Assembly (NCBI RefSeq): GCF_003590095.1
Contig: NC_039481.1
Coordinates: 7,812,001 to 7,876,000, forward strand
DNA length: 64,000 bases
Source: Trichoplusia ni
Taxonomy: Eukaryota > Arthropoda > Insecta > Lepidoptera > Noctuidae
Direction of reading: 5' to 3'
The notes under the pieces are model-generated. The model made no database searches and had not been told where the DNA came from. It was given only the letters and a program-made list of their open reading frames with translations. Position numbers and translations under genes: made by a program. Positions 1 to 12,747 of this stretch are shown one piece after another; within the stretch, counting starts at the first letter, position 1; every line of letters starts with the position of its first letter.

Positions 1-1718
1 GCATCTCTGTAGGCGTCTGTCTGTTGCCTTTAGCCCCGTGGGTGTGGATATAATGTACGAAAGCTTCATTAAAGATAGGAAATACACTCATCATTGCTTC
101 CCACTCGAGTCTATCGAGATTGTTCGGTGATATGTTATTATATGAATTTGCGGTGTTTTATGTTTTAAACATGATACTTAAAGTAACAATAAGTGTGTTT
201 CGAGATTTATATTTATATTGTTGTGGCTGAGACAAGTTCCACTGTCTCTCCTTCTATTTGTGGCGAGTTATGGGAAAGCAAGATATAGAAACTATTGTTT
301 GTTTCCAAGGTTTTATGGGTTTTAAAGGCATCATAAATAGCGTATTTTTTTATAAGCAAAGGCCCCTTAGTCTCTCGATAACTTAAACTTAAAGACTAGC
401 GAAAGACTTTTTTCCTAAAATCCGTTGAGTATTTTTGCCACCATCTTTTTGTTAAACTTTAACCAAGAGAAGTTTTGATAAACGATCTTTAGTTTAAGCT
501 TATTTGTGACTTGTTAGTCAGTTCATATTTGGTGTTACTTTTGAAACATGTTTAAAAAGAAAAGTTTAAACGTTAACATTTTTTTTTAATTAACTTAGTT
601 CTCCAATTATCTATCAATAATAAAGTTTATTCAAGGTTTTAATGTCGGTAATCGTTATACGTTAAACGTTTTTACATTCTCTTAGAGGCTCTTATTCTTT
701 TTTTCATTAATTTATAAAAAAGTCCTCATTAGCTCAAGAGAAATTAACGAATAAGGACTATTGGTTCATTCACCGAAACACATTACCCCCAAACAAATAG
801 CCCATTTGATTTACGGTGGCGAGACTGAACGTAAAATTTGTACGGTCAGAAACAAAAGTGTTACAACACAAGCAGCTCTCAGCTTAAGTAGCGCTTAAAT
901 ACTTAAATACTGGAAGTAGTCACACTTTGTTCTATGCATGTTTAATAAACTGTCATTTGTCTTTTTTAATTCTTTATGAGCGAAAAAAGGTTTTATGTTT
1001 AGAGTTAAAATTGCTTGTAAAAAGTTGTTTACTATTCTCACATGAATGATTGTCTACACGTATGAGATGGCTACAATTTTTTAAAGTATTATCTTTCTTG
1101 TTTTGCTCCTGTTGTGTTATTCCTAGTGCTCTTTAGTAGTTTGCTGCGGATTTCTAAATGTATGGACTTTCTTACGATACTTACGAATACTTTTACTAAA
1201 CCGGCGTTAAATACTGTGTGTAGACAGTTTACGAAACATTATTGAGTTCGCGCCGTAAGCATGTAAGTACAATAATGCACATACTTGTGAACTTCCTCCA
1301 TAATTCGCGGGAAGTGCGTTGTAACGCAGTGTAATGCGTTTTACCGGGAACACAACGCATACCGCATAATACAATTAGCTACGGAACTTCATTTAGAATT
1401 AGTGGTACGTGTATTGGGTACACGGTGGTCTATCCGGGGAACTTTTGACCTGGTTCAGGAATGGCTGCAAAATGATTGAAATCTGTTGAAATTAGCTTGT
1501 TTCCATTTAAGGAATTTTGTGGTTGAATTTTTGCGAAGAATGAATTTTGTAGGGATAATAAAACAATTGTGTGTTTCTAAAAGATTAGGGACTATAAGAC
1601 CTTATCGTAATGTGCTGGGTGCTTCGTGAGGTTCCGGTTGTCTTTAGGAGGTTTGACCTTTATTCTCATCGATCTACAATTCAAGATCGAATTAAATTAA
1701 TACTAACACATAATTGAC

Positions 1719-1796
1719 AAAATGCTTGTCCTGAGTCTGGGTGTCTTTGTGCATGTGAGTTGAATGTGTGTTAAGACCCCCGCGCCCCAAGGATTA
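1719..1796 (+). mobile_element. SINE body fragment
   Basis: 'aatgcttgtcctgagtctgg' is followed by 'gtgtctttgtgcatgtga' and 'ttgaatgt', then a C-rich end (gacccccgcgcccc). It matches the body of the copy at 6604-6800 (which is on the other strand) with few differences over about 45 bases, but lacks the tRNA-like head. Confidence 0.6.
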
Positions 1797-3952
1797 AATT
1801 CCTTATTGCTTACAGTTTAACAAGAAACTACTCGTCTCTAATTTCCTAATGTTATTTAACTTAGCAACTGTCCAGATGACATATCTCTACCTAGGTATAC
1901 TACATTTGATCAGTACATCAAGTGCTCCTGATCAAGAGCCGGCGGTAATAGGCGGCTCGTCAGCAGACACTCGCCACATTCCGTTCAATTAGAGTGGTAT
2001 GCGAAAACGTGTCGACTTGTATTTATTGTACACATTCGACAGCCGAGGGAGGAGGGAGCAGGAGTGACCAGTACTCAAATAAAGATGTATGTGAGCTAAC
2101 ATTGCAACAGAGGTTTCAACTAAAACAGATTGTCGACTCTACATAATGTTGAATTTGACTTTCTTACTGAAAAATGAAATGAAGTAGATTTGATTTGATT
2201 TGACTGATTTCTTTAACGTTTATGATTTTTATTGGTAGTCTCTGACTTCAGTCTTGCTGCATATGATTGAATCTTAGAATTACGTTGTCTGTATTAAAAC
2301 GATGATGAGGTTTACATTTTAATGCTCTTTTTAGGTTTAATCAATTTAGGTTTTTTTTACAACCTAAGAAAGATCTCGTTGGCGTGCAATTGTAGAGGTA
2401 TATGTTCAGCACAGAACGATTATGGGCTGATGATAATGAAGACTCTCTTTTTTGGTTTCTGTTTTTTTTTAAGTAGTTAGTATATTTTCCTTTACTTTTA
2501 TGTATGGCCATAAATAACTTCTTAGGTAACTTGTAATTAAAAATGAAAGTTTTTATACTACAAAGCGTTCTATGCTAAAAACTTAAAAAGTAAAAGTTAG
2601 CCAACTCAGTCAAAGTACCTAGTTATCATGAGCATTGTCCCGTCATAAGTCAGAAACGTAAGTATAAAATATCAACATTAATTGATGATTGAAATATTAA
2701 AAATGCATGCACTGTCGGCTGGATATTTTGATTGATGCCACAGCGGTGGTTTATGAATATTTCGTTGCCCTCCATATTGTTGTTAAACTGACAATTAATT
2801 AACGCGGCTAATTACAAAATTAAATGACAATGTGTTTGACGTAGATATTAATGGGGCCTTCCTGAAGTTGAGCCAAAATAACTATTTATATACAAAATTC
2901 CTACTTTTATCATTAACACCTTAAACAAAAAAAGTTCTTTCTTATAACTTTTAATTTTCTATTTATTATCTGTAAAACTACAACAATAAAAAATGCAATA
3001 ACGCAATAAAATATTATAGTCAGATAAATTGTGTGCAAATAAAAATGGAAAAAAGGAGTAAAGTCAATGCTGTCTGCTTACAATGCTGCCCGCATGCCCG
3101 ACTCCTGGTACCTAACACCACCTTTTAAAGTAATATAAACGTAATTGTGAAAAAGAGACAAAGCTATAACCCGTATATAGCGCCGTCCCTCTTCCACATC
3201 TGTTGTAACACCACTTTCGGTCGTGTTTGTACTCCCGCGCACTTATTTGAGGCGAGCAGGAATGCGGGATTGCGACCACTAAACTTATTGATGCTGTGGT
3301 GTTTAAATTTATATATTTTTACTTTTTTGTGGGCTTGCAATGGGGATGCCTGTTAAAGAACGTGCAGCTGCCTGGTACAATAAAATCACTTTTCGAATTT
3401 CGAAAGACTTATTATTCTGCACTGATTTTTTTTGAAATAACAATAAAAAGCTGAATGACTCCATCACTGGTCTTTTTATTTGTCATAACTGATATTTTTT
3501 GTCCTGTGCTTCAAAATTTGAAATAAAATTCATAAATTCAGATATTTTCTTATTTGATACTTCTAACTCGCAATATTTTCGAAAGAAACAGCTCCTAAGA
3601 CACTTCTTAATTAAGAAAACAACAGATACTTGAGTTCGGTCCGACAACAGTTCCACGATGTCCGTGTTCCATACATGGTGCGAGTTAATTCACGCCACAG
3701 GCGGCAGGAGGACCAGCTATCGCCAACTTTAGTTCATGACTCATTAGCTGTTCAAACTACATGGATATTGGACATATACGTTCAGAAGTTCCAATGTGTT
3801 AAGTACGCTACATGATGACATAGCATGAGTATAATTTACGAAAATATTTGAAAAAAAGTAGTTGTAAAAGCGAAAAAATGCAGAGCTTTATACCAATTTT
3901 TAACTTATACTGAAAAAGCTAATGTTAAAGGGAGCTTTTGTTACTAAAAATA

Positions 3953-3992
3953 TTGTTTTTTTTTTTTTATAAAAAAAAATTTTTTTTTTTTT
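3953..3992. repeat. Poly(T)/poly(A)/poly(T) tract
   Basis: Runs of T, then nine A, then T again within about 40 bases; low-complexity sequence. Confidence 0.7.
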
Positions 3993-6603
3993 AATCTAGC
4001 GTTTATTCTTGAGTAAATTTAGGAGCAACACAAAGTGGTCCTTCTGCTTTAAATTTCTAGTGCTAATATCCTTTAAACCAAAAGGCTGTGAGCGATATGA
4101 TCGTCTGCAAAAAGCCAAAACTGGCGTCGTCGTAACGTACAAATAAGATAAGAATAAAGACGTGTCTCGGTTTGGTCTGTGAAGGGAGATTGTGGCTGAA
4201 AAGGAAGGACCATAAATCATAATTGATGGGAAATATATTTATCTTTTGTATCCTCACCTTTGCAGTTATGTGTCATAAGTCAAGTAGGTACTTTATACTT
4301 ACCCAGTACTAGGCTTTTACGTCTGTAGTTCATTATCGAATAAATTATACTGAATGACTAAACCCACCATATGTAGGTATTAAGATATTCGATTAAATAT
4401 GAGTCTCTCGATTAGATATTCGCAGTGATGACTAAAGTGCCCTCTACACAGTAACATAAGCCGTCGTGTGACAATTAACTTCATCCGTCAATCCGACACG
4501 ACGATCGTAAACACGCCGCGCCTGCGCCCCGCTGTCTGCGCCGCCATCATTAAACAAAACATCCACGTACCCACCCTTATGTGTCATTATATCGTCGATT
4601 GTCCGTTCGTCCTTCAGGCCATTCAAATCATTCGACACGCGTCCGATGCGGCCAAGGTCGTCTGTTGTCTGTCCAATCAGTAGTAGGTTATTAATTATGC
4701 AGCGGCATCCCAATCAGGTGCCGTAACGCCAAATCGGGTGACTATTACGCTTGTCGCTTTTAAAATAGTTTTCAGTTTATCCAGCTTTTAATCAAACACA
4801 AGATGACATACTCACGAGACAATATCTCTCCTTACTTGGTCTCCAGGCTACTCTGTACTATTACAGGCGGCATACCACAATTACTTTCACATAGTTTATT
4901 TATAAGTCTAGTACGGTTATATTGCATCTCAATTACTACAGGTTTGGTGTCCAGATGAAACGTTTTGATAGCTAAAGAGGCTTGGAGTGGCTCCGGCACG
5001 TTATTCAAATGTGTCAAGAAATGTCACGTCCGATCGGATCTTCAATTATTTATTTGACAGGGGCTTTTATTTATTATAACGTGGCCAGATTAAGATGATC
5101 TCGTGGAGTAGGTAGCTGTGGGAAAAGTAGGAGTCAGATTAAAATGGAGAGCTGTCATCTCTGAGGTGTATAAAAAGATAGAGGTAAGGAATTGCGGAAA
5201 TTGCCGTTTATTGGGTGCGGGCGTCGCGCGCAACCGGTCGCCGCGGATGTGCGGGTACTGGAGTGTCTGCTACAGCAGCAGCATAACGAAACGCTGCGGT
5301 TATTGTATCGGCTACCGATCAGTGTCCGGAATGGAACTGGATCCGGCGAGGCGAGGCTCGAGATTTTAATTAATATTAAGACCTGTTCAATAGGGTTCCA
5401 GTTCCTTGTCTGATCATAAATTTGAGCGTTGAGGAGAAATCTTATCCTTTCTTGCGGCACAATGTAGCGTCGCGTGCAGCCGGCCGCGGCCGACCACTGC
5501 GGCAATGAAAGCTTCATGACTCTGGTAATGAGCCGAGTAGAGTCAAAAACTCATTTGAGGGATTCTTGAATTTAGTATGCTGGTTTTTCAACATTGTGGT
5601 TCAGAAAATATGTATTTGGAACAACTTATGGTAAGCGAGGATGATTCGTATAATTATATCGGAGGAGTCACTGACATGACGCTGTAACTGCATGAAGATC
5701 GCACATTATTTTCATTAACTAGTTAATTATTAATTACTTGTAGTTACCACACGGATTATATCACTATCATATTTATCCCATACAACCTAACGTACTTACT
5801 CTGAATGATCCCATTACACGCGGTAAACAGCATAAACAAACATAATAAAGCTACCAAATTACGACACGAGTACTTATCACTTAAAATAATAACAGTTAAG
5901 CTCGGAGCACGGTGATTAAGTATTGATTAAAATAATATGAGTATGTCGCGACACGGCATAATGTATGGCCGAATGTTCTGTCACACGACAACATGAAAAA
6001 CGGTCGCATTTCGAACCTCCAGACTGAGTGTTTTATACAATAACGTAATTTGTGATCGCCATTATGTTAATTTATTGACGTTTTTATCGTCTTCGACGCT
6101 TCAGTGGCAGCGTTTTGCGTTTAAAGTTCTTGATAAATAATAATTATAGCAAGTTGATATATTAACGCACTTTGGAGGTCAGCGTTAGGAGTCGCGAGTT
6201 ATAATATCAAATTTTTATTACTGCGATTGACGAAAATGATTTCATTCGAAAATATAGTTTCTGGTGAATAGTGTCGTGATGACATTCATCTCTTTGTAAT
6301 ACTATTATTGCTAAAGTTATGTATTATTTATCTTCTATTATGTTCTTTGAAGCAGGTTTTCATATTATCCTTAGTTTCTCTAGATAGCAAAAAGTGTTAT
6401 AGTTAACGATATTCTAGCAAGCCTGACTTGCGATTCCGGTCTACGTACAAAAAGTTTCAGAATAGGTTGATCTATAAATGAAATGTTGACGCATAAGAAG
6501 TGTGGTATAAAAACTTAAATCACTTCACTGGACTTCACTAGTAGTTTTTTTTTGAGGAAGTGTTGGCACTAAACATCTCCTCTCAAAATAAATTTAATAA
6601 TTA

Positions 6604-6800
6604 TAACTTGTGTTAGGTCGTGGAGGGGGGGGTCTACATTCAAGTCACATGCACAGAGACACCCAGACTCAGGTTAATCATTCGTGGATCCTCAACTGCT
6701 GGTCCTACGCGGGGATCGAACCTGCGACCCGCGGTTTTGCCGAGGTGACCTAAACGACTCGGCGAACGTGCAATCGGCGTCCAGGATGTAGACTGGCATC
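6604..6800 (-). mobile_element. tRNA-derived SINE copy
   Basis: On the minus strand a tRNA-like head with a pol III B box (GGTTCGATCCC, 6712-6722) leads through 'ggatccacgaatg' into a body reading 'cctgagtctgggtgtct', 'gtgcatgtga' and 'ttgaatgt', ending in a C-run near 6625. The same body wording recurs on the plus strand at 1719-1796. This layout is known to me from moth and butterfly SINEs. The head is diverged and the A box is poor, so it is an old copy. Confidence 0.65.
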
Positions 6801-7339
6801 TTTTCCTCAACTGCTTTCTGCTTGGTAGTTTCCCTGAAAGACTAAAAACAACCTTAGCGATGTTTGCAGTGCATTGAAACATAATTAAAGTAAATTCGTT
6901 ACACCACTTCAATACTTAATTATAGTTTGTCTTGTTAACAAAAAAAAAAAGAATATTGTCTGCAATACCTAAATGAAATTCATCTGCTGATGAGTCATTA
7001 TCTAAAGATAGAGACCGATCTGTATCAAGAATAGTATAAATATATAAGGTTTCATGCATCATCTACTTTGTAAAAAAATACAGGTTCAAATAAAACAATC
7101 TTCATTTTAATTTACGTGAGCAAAATGAAACGAAAAAAGAAGCTTAATAAATATTAACTAATATTTTTCACACCCATTAACACTTGGCAAAACTGAATAA
7201 TCGGTTATAATATCAAAAAACATCGCAAGAAATATGCTTGATTGTTTTTTTTTGTACACATGCTATATAGTTGTTAATTTTAACATGTTATTATGCATAA
7301 TGGCGGTATCAATCAGTGGTCGACCACCGCCTCGGAACT

Positions 7340-7388
7340 TGGAAGCGAGATATCGATATATGCCTCGTATCATTCTATCTCGCTTCCA
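7340..7388. repeat. Perfect 13-bp inverted repeat, hairpin family copy
   Basis: TGGAAGCGAGATA (7340-7352) and its exact inverse TATCTCGCTTCCA (7376-7388) flank a 23-base loop. This is the cleanest of several copies of the same motif in the window. Confidence 0.7.
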
Positions 7389-7793
7389 CACTTGCAAGAT
7401 TTGTTTTTAGGCCCCAGCGCCGCGATATTTTCCTCGTTCGTACAACAATTATGAATTTAAAATGGCGTCTATTGTGTTAGCCGCGTGTCACTAGGTATAA
7501 TCATGCAGATTCGTTTCGGTTTTTTGCCCAATACATAGTAAATACGGGTCATTGGACTTATTTGTTATTGGGCAAACAAAAAACTTGTGTTTTATATCAA
7601 CATACGTTGGAATTAAAGAAACTGTTTTTATGATTTTGACAAAGTACCACAGGCATTTCTATTGTGGATAATATGTCGTTTTTATTAACTAAAATATATG
7701 TATTCCTTTACTTTTTGTTCTTTTAAATAATGAAGTTTTCAAAACTTAACTTTTATATTAGCAATTCACGATTACTCACTTGAGGGTGAGTAA

Positions 7794-7862
7794 ACAACTG
7801 TCAAGCTATCACGGTTCTTAAAAAAAGCCGTCCCGGTGATAGACGCACGGACGGACGTACAT
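7794..7862 (+). mobile_element. Decayed LINE-type 3' fragment
   Basis: 'gtcaagctatcacggttctt' followed by 'gccgtcccggtgatagacgc' and 'acggacggac' resembles a very common lepidopteran repeat tail ('tcacggttcatgagatacag', 'cctggtgacagacggacgg'). Only about 70 bases are left. Confidence 0.4.
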
Positions 7863-9936
7863 TCAGCAATTATTGTTACAATTTTTGCTCAATGGGTTCA
7901 AAAAAAAAAAACGCCTACAATGCATATATATCAAAGCACCACATCACACACCTCACTTATTTAGGCACTTGACATTTTTCCCGTTGATTATACTTGATTT
8001 CTCGACGGAGATTGCTTTCATTAAGACGGAAAATACTGAAATCGACAAGTATTTCCTCGAACGAAGAGGAAAAATATTTCGAACACGCGTAGCATTGAGG
8101 ACTATTAAGATCGATCACATTTTGAGTTTTTGTGTAAAAGTCGCGGGAAATGTGCCTGTGGTGGCTTAACGTTTGGATTAGAGCTTCGAAGTCTTAATAT
8201 AAATGACGTTTCTCGGAGTTTGGTACAATATATCAGGTTTATATCAGGTTTTTTTGTTTTGTTTGTTGATAACGAGGTTAAAAAGTGGAAAAAACTCAGA
8301 AGGAATGTATTGATGATTTGATGATCAGTACGGATAAGTAAGTAGCTTTGAAATATCTTTTTAATAGAAGGATTTTAGTTATCATTAAAAAAAAAATGTT
8401 TAAAACTGTAAAATCTGTGTAATTGACAAATATTCGGGGTTCTACAGTTACATATACTTTTGTAGTCATGTGATAAAAAAGTAAATAAACAACGGGAAAT
8501 CCTAAAAATCTTTAAAGAAATGTAAACAAGGATGTTAATAAAATGTTCCGCAGCCAGTAATTAACGGCAGTGTTTTGTTCTTGTGATTTATACTCTGTAG
8601 ATGCGAATTAATTGCGTGGAAGCCGTTAAAGATTGTCGGACCTAGCAAGCGTCCTCATTTACGTTTTTGTTTCGCTAAGTATACAAATTTTCGGTTTCAG
8701 TCTTAATTATAGTGGAGTTTTCATTTTATGGACTCGGTTTGAGGTTACTTGCGGTAGTTTGTTTAGTGTTTATAATAATAGTTCATGGTTATTGTTATTG
8801 TTGTTATACTTTTGTAGTGTATATTAATGGTATTATTTAACACTCACACATTTTTTATTCGTTATCTAAACTTTGTTCTCAAACTCAAAAATGTTCATAA
8901 ATAGAATATATATTCAATATTCAATATTTATTCAAAGATAATTGTCAATTTTAAGATTATAGGATATGAAGATCGTTCTGAATTCATGCCTTAATAAAAA
9001 AGCCTATTACACAACCTTCACATAAAAATAGGGGGAAAAAACACATCCTCTTTACGCTACGTTAAAACAATAAACGTTTACAATGTAGAGCATTTTTGTT
9101 GTACATTTCCCTTTATATTTAATTTTCTTACCCAAATGCACGGACCGTGAGTCGTAATCGTAACACAAACCGCTGCGACAGTCCATCGTCCATTGACCCT
9201 TCAATTGGATTCCGCATTACTCCTGGCTAAACGCTGATAAAATCTAAAGTGGTGAAGCCAGGCCTAATGGGATCGCCCCCAGGGTACACTTGATGCTCTT
9301 AATAATCCAATCGCGGCACTGACAAATTGCAACGCACCCGTGGGACTGGGGATGAAAATCACGGGAATAATCGGTTTAGCTGCGGTTCTGAACTCGCATC
9401 GTGGTGAGAAAGCATAGTTTAGAAGTACCACTTAGACTTGTGCAACTTGTATCACTAGTGTTGCCGATTTCCTGGTGTGATTTTTTTTTTTCTTCAAAAA
9501 TAGACTTTTGCTTGGGATGCAAGAATAGTTATGACTACGATTGAAGTTTTTTAGAAGTAAATTAAATAAGGATCTTAATAAAAAGCTGAAACAAAACTGA
9601 ACGCAACAATTTTTCGAGAATAGCCCATGTTAACATTCTAAACCCAATTTCAGTCTCTTCAACTGTTCTGTAGGAGTCAACGATTATGATCAATCAGTTA
9701 ATAATTACCATAAAATTACTTAAGGGTGACCATTGTAACATAGTAACAAAATTCAACTAGAGTTGGTCTTCTGATTTCGACTAAGTCACGTACTCGAATG
9801 GAAATCTCTCAATAATTCAGACATCGTTCAGGTGACAATAGATAAACAATTTGACTTGTCCGCTCAGTATAGCTGTCACGTTTGTTTATAACTGAACGGA
9901 TTAAGAGGCTTACTACTACCTCTTGATTGAAAGAGA

Positions 9937-9995
9937 CAGAGAAAGCGAGATAGTGCAATACATTACGTATAGTGTCGTCTCCCGTCTCACAATTG
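9937..9995. repeat. Hairpin family copy
   Basis: 'agaaagcgagatagtgcaat' is followed by 'agtgtcgtctcccgtctcac', the same left and right arms as at 7340-7388 with substitutions. Confidence 0.45.
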
Positions 9996-12417
9996 TTAAT
10001 ACTGCTGTCCCACTGTGGTAGGCCCAACTCTAACGACTGTTCTTGAAGCTAAGTTGACGTTGATGACATTACATTGTAAAAAGAACGACGAGTGACTATA
10101 GAGTTGGACATCTGGCAGTTATTGAGATGCTTTACATGTATGTGAATTCCTCATCTTAGTCAAATAACGGAAAATTTAATCCAGTATTTGTTTTAAGTTA
10201 TCTTGCTAATTCAAATTGGTAGCTCTGATATTGATTTTCGTAACCAAACTTCACCCTATGCAGACATCTTGAAAACAAAATGTCGGCCAAAGTCAAGAGT
10301 CACAGTCCTTGACATTCCTTTATCAAATGAATTAGCGGTTAGACCGTCGAAATTCTGTTAGACCCGCATGAAAGTTCGCGCGCCGACCAAATATAAAGCG
10401 ACGGTGTAACATTATATTACCAAGCGGCTTTTATTACAGCTGTAAGTTGTATAAAGCAGCTAATTTAAATAATTAGCAGCAAATAATTACGTTAAAGCCT
10501 AGAAATGTAAATTATTTGATGCATTTCAGACGTGACCATGCCACGTGCAGACGATAAAAAAGAAAGATGGCGCTGGCGTCTCGCTGCAGAATTTTAAAAT
10601 GCAACATTCACGTACTCATTGCTTGTCTTTTTATTGCTAATTTCAGATACGGAAAATGTGAAATACGAGGCGAGCCTTTGAGTAAATGCATAAGGAAATT
10701 GAATGCATAGCTATTTATGTTTAGACTGTTGACAGCGTGCTGGAGTTTTGTAAGCTAGGTAAGTAAGACTTGACAAATTTATAAAACTTAAGTAGTATTA
10801 TAAAATTTCAATATTTGTGTTACGGCACTATTCGTAGAGCTCGGAAAACCATAAAACACAACCATAGCAATCAACGAAAGTTATTCTAGATACTTTTTAC
10901 ACATACGTATGCATTAGAATTTTTGCGGAGATCATTTGCAATAATAACGTGACATCATGTTTAAAAATAAGAAATACACGGTATTTGTGCCATGCAAATG
11001 GAAGACAAAAAACCACAACTCTTTCACAAATATATGAAAATCACATTAAGATTAATAAAGATAGCGATCTAAAGTTTCGCGTTATCGACTCTATAATATA
11101 AGTTATCATAGAAGCATATAGTTGATGAGTGTTATAACATGGCGTCATCGTGGGCGCCGTCTGACCGTGCTGTACCACCACTACATACCTTAGGCTGGTT
11201 GCACACCCGAGCACCGGACAAACGGTTACTGAAGACTGGACGGATAGCGCCGTAGTTCTAAAAGAATTCAACAATGTCACTCTAAACGGGTAGGACCGAT
11301 TCGCGTCGCTGTCAAACAATGTTCTAGAGTCTTTTTTCTTTCTCTATTCCGGGAGCTCGTACGGTCGATAGTTGTATAACCAGCCTTATACACTATTATG
11401 TTGACCCCACGGCGCCTCGTGCCGGTTTCACGGCATTTCCAAATCTGTAGTAGCTCTCGTATTATATAGTTACTCTATTAATATTATAATGTTTTTGTTT
11501 GACATAGAGCTTTTACTACCGGATTCATATAAAACAGTTATGTGTGTTTTTATTCCGTCATAACTTCTGTATGTTTTGATATAAGGAAGGCGGCAGAAGC
11601 ACAGCTACTGTAGAAAACTTTTGAAAAAAAAAACTTTTATTAACTTATTGGTCAATTTTTGCCAGGGTAGTAATGGTATTTTATTTTGAACTAAAATGTA
11701 TTTGTATTTAAGTGCAAAAGTTCGTTTAGTTAATCTATGATATTTCAACGTTTCTATCTGAAATATAATTACATTTCACACATGACCTAAAGCTTATCAA
11801 AGCCCCAATCGTACACAAAGGGCAAAAGAAGGAACATCGGTGGGTTTCAGTCAAATAAAATCTGACTCTACCTTCCGTTCAACCCAAAGCGGGAGGAGTA
11901 AATTGATGATTTCCCATTCGGAAAAACAAGGATAACATCATACGACAACCATCTTTTCTAAAGAATACAGACGACATTCAATTTGAACCAAAGACAGATC
12001 GTTTGGCGAAACATTTGCAAAAGTTAAGACTCAGGTGAGTCAGTTCTCAAATTGACTTATTTGATCCTCGTTCGGCAATTGAATTGAAGTTTACGTGTTG
12101 CTTACAAGATTGATAATTCACACTAAATTAATGTGTACACTGATCTTGTCAATAATTTATTTCAAACTCAAAAATACTCTTAAAGCAAAATCCATGATTT
12201 CAATTTACATAATGTGTCATTGTTCAAGATTAACCATTGGCATTTTCCGTTTCTTGTAAGGAAAATGTGATCTTTGATTTTCACTCCTGAATACGTACAT
12301 CACATAAAATGTAGATAACATGTTTCAATTTACAGCGTAATATTTTGCACTTTTAATTTACGCGTTAGAATAACATAGCGAGGGCCTAATCCTGTAACAA
12401 ACTACTTACTTATTACG

Positions 12418-12445
12418 GAAAGAGGATTCCCCGTAATCCTCTTTC
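12418..12445. repeat. Perfect 11-bp stem hairpin
   Basis: GAAAGAGGATT and AATCCTCTTTC pair exactly around a six-base loop (ccccgt). Confidence 0.7.
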
Positions 12446-12710
12446 GTCACGGCCGTTTCATTTTATTTTCCTAGTGTTTGCTTTGAGCCTAATAATTAAC
12501 TAGGTGCTAGAGCCTGAGTTAATTCGAGATGAGAAAGAGGAGTAATGAAAGCAACGGCCTTGAGGGAATTGATTACGATCTCTGATTGGAATTGGTCTAC
12601 ATTTCTAGAACCTTCTTGACCTATATTTTGATTGAGCATTCGATTATTGATTTAACGACTATCGTTATTTTGAGTTTTGTTTAGATAATTGCTTACATGT
12701 TTCTCTTGTA

Positions 12711-12747
12711 TTTTCAAAAAACTAGGATCATCTTAGTTTTTTGAAAA
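12711..12747. repeat. Perfect 14-bp stem hairpin
   Basis: TTTTCAAAAAACTA (12711-12724) and TAGTTTTTTGAAAA (12734-12747) pair exactly around a nine-base loop. Confidence 0.7.

Larger units (their letters stand above)
1..6603. other. Non-coding block with two GC-rich patches
   Basis: AT-rich sequence with no established gene. It holds a SINE fragment (1719-1796), a poly(T)/poly(A) tract and GC-rich, CpG-bearing patches near 1925-2060, 4480-4690 and 5190-5500. The last two are open on both strands but match nothing I know. Confidence 0.6.

Noticed and set aside
6640..6912. 90-codon minus-strand frame
   Set aside because: It runs through the SINE copy; the open frame is a by-product of the repeat.
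7873..8169. 98-codon plus-strand frame
   Set aside because: Starts in a poly(A) run coding KKKK, has no motif and no codon-like composition; chance in AT-rich DNA.
11130..11320. Moderate-GC block, 92-codon minus frame
   Set aside because: It resembles a worn mobile element ('ggctggttgcacacccgagc') more than a gene, and I could not define ends or inverted repeats well enough to annotate it.
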